64,000 nt of DNA from Owenia fusiformis (Eukaryota; Annelida; Polychaeta; Sabellida; Oweniidae): NCBI GenBank assembly GCA_903813345.2, contig CAIIXF020000012.1:5125318-5189317 (forward strand). Direction: 5' to 3'. Shown in pieces: positions 24,501 to 55,051 of this stretch. Both the position numbers and the translations under genes were made by a program. Every line of letters begins with the position of its first letter. Position 1 is the stretch's first letter. A model generated the notes under the pieces. It searched no databases and had not been told where the DNA came from. It saw nothing but the letters and a program-made list of their open reading frames with translations.

Positions 24501-27500
24501 AAGTTGCTGCTTTCACAGCGCAAAAAGAAAAGTTAAGCAAAACCAGGGGGAAGATCAGAGATATTGAGGATAATTGTCCATCAGGATGCAAACGAAGAAG
24601 TAAATCGTAATTTTTCATTGTATACTATTGTGGCGCCTGTGGCTCCTGTGATCCCTCTTTGTATCCTCTGCCCAGAAATATATGGAAGAGTCGTAATTAG
24701 AAGAAACCATAACCATAAATAAAATGTTCACATCGATCACATTTTGGTTTCTGATTTTAAATGTTTGATTTATGTTGTTGCTATATAATGACATTATATT
24801 GTCATGTTTTATCCATAAATGTAATTTCAAATATTAAATGATGACTGTTTTCCAGAAAGGCGAGGTATTGGGTTTAGTGATATCAAACTCAAGAAAGAGG
24901 ACGCGGCAGAGACACCCCAGGATACAAAATCAAAGCGGGAAGATCCAGGTAGTTTGCACATTACAGTTGTATTCAAAATTTTTAACGAATTACTTGGACA
25001 ACTACGCTCGGAGGATGACATTTATTAGACGGACGGACATAATACAGGGACCATGTTGATTTCGTATTCTTGTCTAAGTTGTCTACTGTCAGAATTGTGG
25101 TTCTATATGTACACGTTTTTACATGAAGTGCATTATGACCTTATCATCCGTTGAAGTTGTTGTATGATAAAAGTGAATTAAGATTATCCAAATGTTGATT
25201 TTTAGGTGCGACAGACAACTCACTCTTGGCAAAAGTTAAGATCGGCAAAGCGGAATCCAATTGTTTTTTGCGCTCCTCCAGTAGTCGCATCATTAGTGCA
25301 ATTGTAGGCAAGTATTCACAAATCGTCTTAAGCGTGTCAAGTACAGAAAAGACGTCGTGTTTTGCTTCACATTGATATTGCCTATTGGTCAACTACATGT
25401 TTAGACTCAGGTTTCATCGCTATACTAGTACAGGGTGGTCAAAGAAATGGAAACCCTTACACCATTTTCCTCATATATTTGTCATTTTAAGGAGTAACTC
25501 CCTGATATTTTGCACATTTGTACATCATCCAATTTTCTACCAGCCTACTATATTTCATGACAATCAGATTGATAGTCACAATCTTACAGCACTTTACAGA
25601 ACATGCCCTAGTGGCCACTATTGCGCTGTCGGGCCACCTGCACTTGCCGTTCAAAATGTCCCTATCTGTAGGGATATGGTAAGGGAAAGGTGTATGAGAA
25701 TGACCTCAGGACAATCACAAACCTCAAAAGTGAGATAAACTGTATCATTCAGGCCATACCTGCTGAGGAATGCATTCGGCCCATTGACAACTGTGCAGGT
25801 TTGCCTACAACGCGACGATGGCAAACTTGCAGCATGTTATTCAAAGTGCTGTAAAATTGTGACTATGGTAGGAAATTGAATGATGTACAAATGTGTGAAA
25901 TATCAGGGAGTAATTCCTTAAAATGACAAAGATATTAGGAAAATGCAGGGTTTCCATTTTTTGACCACCCTGTATATCACATTCGTTGTCAAGTTTGCTC
26001 ATTACGCAAACCCAAACTCTAGTTTTTTAACAAAGTGGGGTTAACCACAGAATTTTTGTTCAAAATCACAACGTTTCTTTGGTAAACCCCATATTCTAGA
26101 AAAACTAGATGGATGACTGTCAATTTATAATAATCGGAACGTGCTGAGCTTATTGCCAAGTAAGAAAACCCTTCAAAACGTTCACATACTACCAGACCAA
26201 ATAACACTACACATCCCTGCTTTTCAAACAAAAATACTCCACGAGTTTCAACCCCTGCTTATATACTGAATGTGATATAGTGATGAACATAAATTTAGCT
26301 CATACATATAGACTTACATGAAGAATATAGATTGTAGTAATAGAGCAAGCCACTGTCTTAACTCACAGATTAAAAACCTGCTTATTATAAATGTAGAATA
26401 TTTTCTTATAGCTAATGGCTTGAAACATCAGCCAGTCAAAAAGGCAATCGACGTGCCTCTACGTCGTAAACGTTTCTTGGGAAGAGTTGGCAGATGGGTA
26501 TCACGTGCTGCAGAAAATACACGAGAGGCTGCTAGGAGAGCGGCTAATGCAGCGGAAAGAACAAGAGAAGCCGCGTTAAGGGCAGCTGCAATTGCGAGGG
26601 AGAGAACAAGGGAAGCAGCCGTCAGAGTCGAACGAACAAGGGAAGCAACAAGTAGAATAGCTCGTGAAAGGGCAAGAGAAGTTGCATATCGTGCTGAAAA
26701 GGGGAGAGAAGCTACAGCGAGAGTGGTCAGAGAAAGGGCAAGAGAAATCAGGGAAAGAACAAGAGAAGCGGCGGAAAAAGTAAGATTAGAAAGAATTCGT
26801 GAAGTTGCCGCTGAAAGGGGAAGAGAAGCTGCAAATGCGGCAAGAGAACGTGTCAGAGAGACTACTGAAAAATTGAGACTAGATAAGATAAAGGAGAGAG
26901 CAAGAGAAGTTGCAGAGAAATTAAGATTAGATAATATAAAAGAGAGAGCAAGAGAAATAGCAGAAAAAGCGAGACTAGATAAGATAAAAGAGAGAGCAAG
27001 AGAAGTAACAGAGAAATTGAGATTAGAACGTGTAAGAGAAGGCGCTGAAAATGTCAGAGAAATTGGAGTTTGCAAGGCAAAAGACGCAGCTCGACTTCTG
27101 TGTATTGCACCATTGGCAGTACGTACCTAATTGCAATTCGATTAACAACGGATTTTAAAAAATAGTTAAGGAAGAATAATAGCGATATGAAGTGTTCAAT
27201 TTTAGATATTAAGGCGAGCAATCAATAGTATTTATTCCTTTACACATACCTTGGTTGACCATTCCTAATTACTCGATTTGTTTGCATTAACACTAATGTC
27301 TCAGCCCTTCTTTTCAAAACACTAAATCGCAAGGGGGGGGGGTAAAAATGACCTCTACGATTCTTTATTACTTGTCTGATTTCAATAATGTTGGTATGAA
27401 AAAATCGAGGGGTCGGATTAACCTCCTCCCCTGCAGACATAAGGATTAATGCGGAATAAAAGCGACCAGTTTAGGTGACCTTATTCTACAGAAACGAAGA

Positions 27501-30213
27501 TTATCTTTCACAGCAAGTTCGATCGGGGAGCCGCTCAATTGACTGAATTGAATTGACTGTACTCTCTATAGACATCAAAATAATACATATCTGTGGACAG
27601 AAGAATGAAAAAACCGTTAGAGTCCCAACCTTCTTTGTTTCCATTCACAAAAATGTGAAAAAATGAGAAAATCTGTCATAGGTTTTCTTGCTGTCAGGTA
27701 TTTTAGTCCTACACAAACTGAGAAGGTGTCGTTCGTTACTGTATATCTCTAAATGAACGATTTCAACGGTTTAAGATTCGATGCAAGTTCATGTATTAAT
27801 ATGGAATTGGCCTCTTGGAATCTTGAACTCATTGAAATTGCTGTGAAACATGATTTTCGTTTCCGTAGGATAAGGACACCAATTTTCATAAAATGGTCAA
27901 TTTTATTCCGTAATTATGTTAACGAATCGAATAATACGGAATGGTCACCCATAGTACGCGTAAGGGTAAAAATAATATAATGAGAGAATATGGCATTAAT
28001 TCAAATCATACGCCAAATTAAATATATTGGTGGACTTCTTTAGCATTCACCAGTACTCTATAATTGAATGATTTTAGGGATTGAGACTTACATTGAAGGG
28101 GTTGGAAGGGACTATATCTGGTTTGCAGAAAGCTGTAGATGTTGCATTGAAAATTGCACAAGACAATAACATCCTATTTGAGGCGGCAAGGAAAACTCTG
28201 GATGGACTTGAGAAGTCTATGAAAGTGCTGTCTGATTCACTAGATGGAGCTAAGGTTGCAATGAATGCGGCGGCAGAACTAGTAGAACAGTCGACGTAAG
28301 TTTGGTGGTTTAGCATAATGTGTAACCTTCCAACATCCCTTCATTTTTAGTAACCACGATTTTCTGTCAGGGTTTTAGAAATTTCCTATTTTCCAGAAAA
28401 TGAACTCTGATTTTTAGAACAAAATATCCTGACTTTCAATTTCTTTTACTATTACTTTAAGCTTTTATCATTCATTTACTATTTTTCGTAATTTTAAAAG
28501 TTTTTAAGATTTTAGAAAACATTGAGGGAAACAACTATAAGCTTTTTATTTCGCAACAATTCCGCCATTTTTTTAAATAAAAGTTGAGATTTTTAATCAT
28601 AAAATATTCCATTATACAGTGCAAAACATAGTATCTTTAAGGCTATTGCGAACATTGATTAAATGACATAATATTTCAATAATAAAATGTTATATCTAAT
28701 GTGCCATTTCATCAATGTTTAAGCATATTAAAAGAATTGTCATTTAGGATGCAAACATTTTAAAAATAAATCAATGTTGATTGTCTAAGTTGGTTGAAAA
28801 GAAGAATATATTATGTGTTTCGTCCAGTGCTAAACTGGAAGTAGGAAATGAAGTGACGATTTTGCAAAATTTTTGTGAGTTGTCATGTTTGAGTCGCATC
28901 GTAATATAGACCTCAGATCAGGATTCAGGCATGTACACCAAGTAATACATATCTTACTGTAGGGCTAGGCAGAAAAGCTTTGGAACCCATCACTCCCTTC
29001 GATCGTTTGGGGTACAAAAACGTTTTTCATAGCCCTGCGCTGCGGGATCTATTCGTCGATATAATACCTGCTCTTCGGTATATATCATATATGTATCAAG
29101 TAAAATAAATGCATGGGCTCCTAAATGTTGGTTCAAATGAATTCACGATTTTTTCCATTTCACCTTAGAAATAAGAAAATTCATATCACATTTTTACAAC
29201 ATTGAGTAGGACTTACCTTATTATAAGGCGTCAATTATATTGCAGCCTTATGCCATGCATAAATCCCTGTGTTTTGTTCTGCCTCATAAGAGGCATGTCG
29301 TGATCATAAAATTTGAAATCAACCAGCCGCCATTTTTTCACTTTACAATTTGAATTGCGAGTTTTGGTCTTATTACCTCACAAAAACTTTAAAAAAACAG
29401 GAAGTGATCAGTGTATTAGTTCAAGTCTTTTAGATCGCTACTTTGAATTTACAGCCAGCTATGTCAGAAATGCTTGTCCAGTTTTTGTCGTTGTCGTTGA
29501 ACATCCGCCATTTTTCTTGGAGCCGTTGATTTAATTTTAGACGAAAGCTTGAAATATCTCACAAAATTCGTTTACATTTTATTTGATGAAATATTCTCAT
29601 TACGATTTTTAAAATAACACATACATTTATTTTTTACTCCGAATGATCGTTATAACTAGTGCACTGTGGTCCACATGCCAGGTCTTCTAGCCAAGTAATT
29701 TGGCTAGAGACTCGAGTAAAGTAAGACTATAATATAAGCCAAAGTTCATGTGAGGCCTTTAATAGGTATAATGTAAAAATATCCAGACCAAATAAAGTTC
29801 ACTTTAACACAAAGGTAGACTCCCATATAAGCAATGGGTTATGCTTTTCTTATCTGATTTACCTTCCGTACTTTCTTATACCTTAATTTAACTGTGATAC
29901 TTATTTCTTTTATGCCAGAATTGCGTTTGATGCGGCAGACAAGGTCCTCCAGGGAATTAAGAAAACACACGAATTCGGACTTAATGTTGCGTCTAAGATC
30001 GCTAAAGTGGGACTTGGTGGATTGATAAACATCAAAGGTCTAAGATTCAAAGTAAATCTACCGGAAGCGAACAGTGGAGAGTTCGAAGGAACTATGGTGG
30101 CATCGTTTGTGGTTGGACCAGACCAAAGCTTTTCGTTCAGTGTAAGACTGTTCTCCATTAATCAAATGGTTGATGTCTTGGTGGAAAAAGTGAAAGAGTT
30201 TATCAAAATTTAA
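15431..30213 (+). CDS. Large multi-exon gene for a predicted secreted, repeat- and coiled-coil-rich protein (unrecognised family)
   Basis: Twelve exons join with matching phases and GT-AG borders: 15431-15545, 16308-16492, 16639-16846, 17398-17582, 19228-19411, 19535-20455, 20757-23887, 24386-24599, 24856-24948, 26412-27118, 28078-28295, 29919-30213 (about 2,151 codons to a TAA). Predicted order: hydrophobic leader (1-38), two helical exon-pair units (39-292), Thr/Glu/Gly repeats (293-599), beta-rich region (600-1643), coiled coil ending in CPSGC (1644-1714), RRKR across an exon junction, a second RRKR near 1763, Arg/Glu helical repeats to about 1980, helical segment, and a beta-rich C-terminus. 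The leader and tetrabasic sites suggest a secreted precursor cut by a furin-like protease, which is inference. I do not recognise the family. Only the 5' end and the first exon are uncertain; internal exons are supported by uninterrupted frames and phase agreement. A mariner remnant and a MITE sit in two introns. Confidence 0.85.
16061..16185. repeat. Intronic TTCGCGAA-rich repeat
   Basis: GGAATTTCGTGAATATAATA, TTTCGCGAATTAG, CTCGCGAAAAGCGCGAATTA: several overlapping CG-containing palindromes in AT-rich DNA, just upstream of exon A. Probably a degraded repeat family. Confidence 0.4.
16308..16492 (+). CDS. Exon A: first half of helical unit 1
   Basis: The exon is 185 nt, phase 1 in and phase 0 out, after a TCTCCAG acceptor and before GTAAAT. 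It encodes PTVGSKIQEFLPVIERVEAE and then a mostly helical, Lys-rich stretch ending FVMPLLQYIK. Length, phases and ending match exon C (17398-17582), which ends TVGPMLTYIK, so the two are duplicates. Confidence 0.8.
16639..16846 (+). CDS. Exon B: second half of helical unit 1
   Basis: The exon is 208 nt, phase 0 in and phase 1 out. It encodes a predicted helical segment with VSTIANETLGELL, a basic SKTKKKE turn and another helix ending in WYTTHNET. The pattern aligns with exon D (IAVQTENILPKL, SKNKRTALKK, then a helix). It contains an Asn-Glu-Thr N-glycosylation sequon near its end, as would suit a secreted protein. Confidence 0.8.
17398..17582 (+). CDS. Exon C: first half of helical unit 2
   Basis: The exon is 185 nt, phase 1 in and phase 0 out, acceptor TTTGCAG, donor GTAGAT. 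It encodes TVKPEEDQGKLSKEQVLEQI followed by a helix and ends TVGPMLTYIK. It is the same length and phase as exon A. The intron that follows (17583-19227) carries a degraded mariner element. Confidence 0.8.
18092..19126 (+). mobile_element. Degraded mariner element with transposase remnants (intron C-D)
   Basis: Ends CAGGGTGGTCCAAAAATGGG and near-complement, flanked by TA. Inside, 18595-18690 reads PDGTPGHRSHKTVKYIKENV, matching the QQDGAPxH region around the second catalytic Asp of mariner transposases. 18765-18900 reads LKDRIVEKWNSLSQQHINDA and QNGGHIEHLF, matching the family's C-terminus. The frames do not connect and the third Asp region is lost. An internal inverted copy (18430-18510 against 18700-18776) rearranged the middle. 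It is inactive. Confidence 0.75.
19228..19411 (+). CDS. Exon D: second half of helical unit 2
   Basis: The exon is 184 nt, phase 0 in and phase 1 out. The acceptor TATTTAG at 19227 keeps phase 0; the later AG before 19259 would also be in frame but has a poor pyrimidine tract. It encodes DLANDTRQGFKYLRDIAVQT and then ILPKLSSKNKRTALKKLDT, with no cysteines and predicted helices. It pairs with exon B. Confidence 0.7.
19535..20455 (+). CDS. Exon E: Thr/Glu/Gly tandem-repeat exon
   Basis: The exon encodes about 307 residues of imperfect repeats built on the 14-residue theme GTTEPSGIEITEEV (42-nt period). Thr and Ser are abundant and could carry O-glycans, giving an extended, acidic, mucin-like spacer, though Pro is sparser than in classic mucins. 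Phase is 1 in and 1 out. Several shadow frames on both strands stay open because of the repeat; they are not genes. Repeat number probably varies between individuals. Confidence 0.85.
20456..20756. other. Intron E to large exon
   Basis: AT-rich intron with GTAAGA donor and TTTTTATTGCAG acceptor; nothing else seen. Confidence 0.6.
20757..23887 (+). CDS. Exon with 1,043 codons: beta-rich region of unknown family
   Basis: A single 3,131-nt exon stays open throughout, entering in phase 1 after TTGCAG and leaving in phase 0 at GAG|GTATGA. Short alternating hydrophobic/polar strands with Gly and Asn turns dominate (for example RAKIDINGRVCVLKI and GIHFEIDGNILGLFEAHLRL). Only a few Cys are present (TDTCSARIVFEGC, CYSDKFCGVL). 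The last 60 residues switch to a coiled-coil helix (AVEEAQEVVDKLDEKVEEA). I see no catalytic motif. The pattern would suit a lipid-binding or adhesive beta-sheet array, but I do not recognise a family, and only a profile search could settle that. Confidence 0.9.
24386..24599 (+). CDS. Exon F: coiled coil ending in CPSGC and a basic site
   Basis: The phase-0 exon continues the helix from the previous exon (VDRIQNLLDDKAEKIGDQKQ, then KVNDLERKYQAALQSWREKV) and ends DNCPSGCKRR with the first base of a Lys codon. The donor is GTAAAT at 24600. Reading past it gives a stop at 24608, so splicing is required. The paired Cys may form a local disulfide loop. Confidence 0.8.
24856..24948 (+). CDS. Exon G: short basic exon completing an RRKR site
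   Basis: The exon is 93 nt, acceptor TTTTCCAG, phase 1 in and out. The frame compatible with exon F reads (K)RGIGFSDIKLKKEDAAETPQ and ends REDP. Joined to exon F it gives RRKR followed by Gly-Ile-Gly, a furin-type consensus split by the intron. A different frame is also open here but does not match the neighbouring phases. Confidence 0.7.
25431..25972. mobile_element. Mariner-type MITE (intron G-H)
   Basis: Ends CAGGGTGGTCAAAGAAATGG and complement of AAAAATGG-type right end, flanked by TA. Arms match for about 130 bp, including GGAGTAACTCCCTGATATTT and ATGTACAAATGTG in inverse. There is no transposase frame. Confidence 0.75.
26412..27118 (+). CDS. Exon H: RRKR site and Arg/Glu-rich helical repeats
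   Basis: The exon is 707 nt, phase 1 in (acceptor TTCTTATAG) and phase 0 out (GCA|GTACGT). It starts ANGLKHQPVKKAIDVPLRRK and then RFLGRVGRWVSR, giving a second tetrabasic site. The rest is Ala, Arg and Glu-rich with 16-residue repeats such as REVAEKLRLDNIKERA, repeated three times near the end. It is predicted as one long charged helix, either a single alpha-helix or a coiled coil, somewhat like LEA proteins in composition. It ends with Cys-containing CKAKDAARLLCIAPLA. Confidence 0.85.
27119..28077. other. Intron H-I
   Basis: A 959-nt intron with a G10 run near 27333. A 75-codon frame at 27753-27980 has no splice-compatible phase evidence and is not called. Confidence 0.5.
28078..28295 (+). 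CDS. Exon I: amphipathic helical segment
   Basis: The exon is 218 nt, phase 0 in and phase 2 out (TCGAC|GTAAGT, a consensus donor). It encodes GLRLTLKGLEGTISGLQKAV and two further amphipathic helices (LFEAARKTLDGLEKSMKVL, AKVAMNAAAELVEQST). No cysteines or catalytic motif are seen. Confidence 0.85.
28296..29918. other. Intron I-J
   Basis: A 1.6-kb AT-rich intron. 28350-28450 repeats the CTGATTTTT/CAGAAAATGA theme seen at 10.8-11.1 kb. No gene recognised. Confidence 0.5.
29919..30213 (+). CDS. Exon J: C-terminal exon with stop
   Basis: The exon enters in phase 2 after TATGCCAG and ends in TAA at 30211-30213. It encodes AIAFDAADKVLQGIKKTHEF, then a beta-rich stretch (LINIKGLRFKVNLPEANSG, GTMVASFVVGPDQSFSFSVR) and a terminal helix. 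The strand pattern resembles the beta region of the 3.1-kb exon, so the protein may close on itself with a last strand set. Confidence 0.85.
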
Positions 30214-30367
30214 TCTAATTAAACCGATACCTTGATCGAACTCCGACAACTGGACTAAATATAGCTTTCTTATAAAATGGTTGATGAGAACCCTGTGATG
30301 ATGGAAGATGTTCAAAACGTTGATGACTGTCAATTCGAATACATATTTACTCTAGATATTGGCTAAC

Positions 30368-30373
30368 AATAAA
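30368..30373 (+). terminator. Candidate polyadenylation signal AATAAA
   Basis: AATAAA lies 155 nt after the stop codon of the 15.4-30.2 kb gene, in AT-rich sequence, with no other obvious signal closer to the stop. Confidence 0.5.
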
Positions 30374-30406
30374 TTATATTATCGTATGATCTGTAAAATG
30401 AAGCCC

Positions 30407-30690
30407 TCTGATTGGTCAGTTCTTGTGCTGTGCCAACCTGTATTGCTACTGAGATTGTCCCCGTTGATCATCTCTGTCGCAATACAGAAAATATTGATAC
30501 GGAGGGGACAATCTCAGTAGCAATACAGAGAATCACACGGTAGAAACGTTATAGAATGATTTTAAGTGCAATACAGGATATATATTCTGTCTCGATATTC
30601 TGTATTGGCACTCGACTTCGTCTCGTTCAAATACGGAATTCTCGAGCAGAATATATCCTGTATTGCACTTCAAATCATTCAATAACTTAT
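30407..30690. repeat. Two adjacent hairpins downstream of the large gene
   Basis: First arms: CTGTATTGCTACTGAGATTG and its perfect complement (30439-30463 / 30503-30528). Second arms: AGTGCAATACAGGATATATT and complement (30565-30590 / 30646-30672). The loop contains CACTCGACTTCGTCTCG. Probably one MITE with two stems. Confidence 0.6.
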
Positions 30691-31380
30691 ACAATCGCTT
30701 CGTAATTCAAAAAGATTACCTGTTATGAATGTCCTTGCAATCGGAATACAATTTTAGCTATCCGTTGGTACTACTATCACCTCATTAAGAATACTGTAAA
30801 TCACGTTAATATCTAGACAATGTTGCTATGCAAATCTAAATGAGATGATCACATCTGGCTTTTTTTTCTAACAATTAAGCAACTTCATACTTCATCTCAG
30901 AAAATCAAAATATCTTTATTGTTAAAAGTTGATATCCATATTTATTCACAAACAATCTCACTTTAAATATATACAGAATACATAAATAAACATCACATGT
31001 GTCATATATGCTTAACAGTAGAGTTAATTTACAATAATTTATAATAATCTCATACTTACAATTATTATTGCAATTCAAAGCAAAGCATTATTTAACCCAA
31101 AGTGAAATGTTAATCAACTTCCAGCTCCTACAGTATATTCCAATACTCAAAGTTGCATTGTGTAAATTGCATTCAGTTATACTTATATACAATGGAATCT
31201 AAGTCCTCTAAATCTGTGAATGTCAGCTCACAGGGGTCCATTATCTTACAGTCAGTTGCTGTATTTTTCTTAATCCGGCACCTGCTTTAATTTGATGTAT
31301 AGTATTTTAAGTATACTTACAAATTTACATTTTCATCAAAATCCCAAGTGAATAAAAGTGTATGATTGGAATAATTACAT

Positions 31381-32057
31381 TTATCACATGCTCTGTAAAA
31401 TTCCAGTAATCTGATTGGTTGATTACCGTGTGAGTTTTCCCGTCTCACACGGCCGTCTTACACGTTACTAGAGGCAACCAGTGATCAAGGAGGATTGGAA
31501 GCCAGGGTTCCAACTCGATATTCTTTAATCTCCACGCATGCGTCATTTGCTATTCGTGTCTGTATAATTTGTACGACTGCATGGAGAATGACCCGATACT
31601 CTCCAACAAAGCTATCGCTAGGTGATTGTTTTGCAGAATATCGGTGTTGCATTCTGGGAGCCAATCCTCCTTGCAGTGATGATCAATAGCAACAATGTGA
31701 CGTCACTGATTATATCACTTTTAGCTAAGGAAAACAATATGACGTCATACTATTTCACAAACAAGTACGAATACAACGGTATGACGTTATATTGTTTCAA
31801 AGCGAAATCAAAAATTATAATAGTTACCAGAAGTACACGGGGTACTGAACACAATCATAACTGACCAAATCAAAATGCTTCAAAATTCCTAGACATGTGA
31901 TAAAATCGTCATCACACGTTTCAGCTTATGTGATACAGGAAATATTCCACTCGGGTAACAATGTATCACCACTCAAGCTTCGCTTTCGTGGATGATACAG
32001 TATTACCTTTCGTGGAATATTTCCTGTATCACATGCTGAAACGTGTGATAACTGATA
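31381..32057. repeat. Tandem 482-bp repeat, copy 1, carrying a 188-bp insertion
   Basis: Starts TTATCACATGCTCTG and ends GTGTGATAACTGATA, directly abutting copy 2. The two copies are nearly identical apart from the insertion. The unit contains a 150-bp hairpin (ATCACACGTTTCAGC with complement) and TGACGTCA palindromes at 31698 and 31740. Confidence 0.85.
31486..31673. mobile_element. 188-bp MITE inside repeat copy 1
   Basis: Perfect 13-bp ends CAAGGAGGATTGG / CCAATCCTCCTTG are flanked by CAGTGAT on both sides. Copy 2 of the host repeat shows the empty site with one CAGTGAT. 677 minus 188 minus 7 equals 482, the length of copy 2, so the boundaries are exact. TSD length fits hAT-like elements (7-8 bp). 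Confidence 0.85.
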
Positions 32058-32539
32058 TTATCACATGCTCTGTAAAATTCCAGTAATCTGATTGGTTGAT
32101 TACCGTGTGAGTTTTCCCGTGTCACACGGCCGTCTTACACGTTACTAGAGGCAACCAGTGATGATCAATAGCAACGATGTGACGTCACTGATTATATCAC
32201 TTTTAGCTAAGGAAAACAATATGACGTCATACTATTTCACAAACAAGTACGAATACAACGGTATGACGTCATATTGTTTCAAAGCGAAATCAAAAATTAT
32301 AATAGTTACCAGAAGTACACGTGGTACTGAACACAATCATAACTGACCAAATCAAAATGCTTCAAAATTCCTAGACATGTGATAAAATCGTCATCACACG
32401 TTTCAGCTTATGTGATACAGGAAATATTCCACTCGGGTAACAATGTATCACCACTCAAGCTTCGCTTTCGTGGATGATACAATATTACCTTTCGTGGAAT
32501 ATTTCCTGTATCACATGCTGAAACGTGTGATAACTGATA
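32058..32539. repeat. Tandem 482-bp repeat, copy 2 (empty site)
   Basis: Same sequence as copy 1 without the insert. It has TGACGTCA (CRE-like) palindromes at 32180, 32222 and 32264 and the same long hairpin at its end. Confidence 0.85.
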
Positions 32540-33410
32540 GTATAACACTCATTGCCTGAGTGTTCAACTATGTGAATAGCACCTCTATGCAAGTTATGAT
32601 CCCGATCTTCTGAAAATTATTTCCAATAAACCAAATTCAAAAGGGCGAAATTAATAAAAACAACTTCAGGAAATCTTCTTTCTGAGACTAGTAGTTTGTA
32701 GATTGATTGTAATGTGCTCAAAATAAAAATCCCTTATGCTTCATTCTGAGTGACACATCCTGAAAGTAAATGCATTACAAATTATATACAATTCCAGAAT
32801 TTATCTAATGATATAGACAGAGGTTTGAATTGCACGACTATGAATACACATTACATGTATTTGTTGGAATTGGGAATTCAACATATTTGTTTACGATTTA
32901 CTTATTTCATATACTTTTATTTACATAACACATGCCATACTTTAGCTTGTCCCGTTTTGCATGATGTCGTTACATAATATAAATTTACTCAAGGGTAGCA
33001 GAAATAATTAGTTGTGATACAGTTAAAACAGGGAAACTTATAGAGGCCCAACTTTGACTTTTGACTAGATTTACAACGGATATAATGGTAAAACTATTGA
33101 AATTGATATATAGTGCTGATCTTAAACTTCGTTTTAATTGGCAAGACATGGTAAAAAATTTCACCAGCTAGTATAATCCCAAAACACTTGGCATTATCAC
33201 CATGCAAAATGTTACCGCCTTTCATTTGTTACAGACACTTAACACGGCTACCGACGCCGAATGCTTAACACTGTTTACGAAAAATTTGAAAACTATAACA
33301 AAACGCCACCACTTCCGTCTGTTACATAAGTATATAGTAAATGTACACTGCCTTTTATATGAGCACATGTTAGTCAGTACAGTTCTAGCACTGTGTATAA
33401 CAGTGACTAT
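32540..33410. other. Between the repeat cluster and the CYP4 stop
   Basis: AT-rich, presumably including the CYP4 3' UTR; nothing else recognised. Confidence 0.4.
32918..32924 (-). terminator. Possible polyadenylation signal for the CYP4 gene
   Basis: The minus strand reads AATAAA here, about 490 nt after the CYP4 stop. Several other AT-rich stretches lie nearer, so the true site is uncertain. Confidence 0.25.
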
Positions 33411-54890
<21,480 letters not shown>

Positions 54891-55051
54891 CTAAAAATAT
54901 AATAATTTGGGGTAAAGCATGTACCCATGACCACTGCAAAGAGCCCTGGGGGTATTTAAATATGAATAGCTTAATAATGCAATAAGCTGTGTCTTTCTGC
55001 CTAAAATAAATAAATAAAATATTTGGCAAAAACTTTTCACTTAAGAGGCAC

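Noticed and set aside
24271-25392. Minus-strand frame 25144-25392 as an antisense gene
   Set aside because: It lies in an intron, has no splice partners, and shows no recognisable domain.
26428-27075. 215-codon minus-strand frame
   Set aside because: It is the reverse shadow of the Arg/Glu repeat exon and has no splice or homology support.
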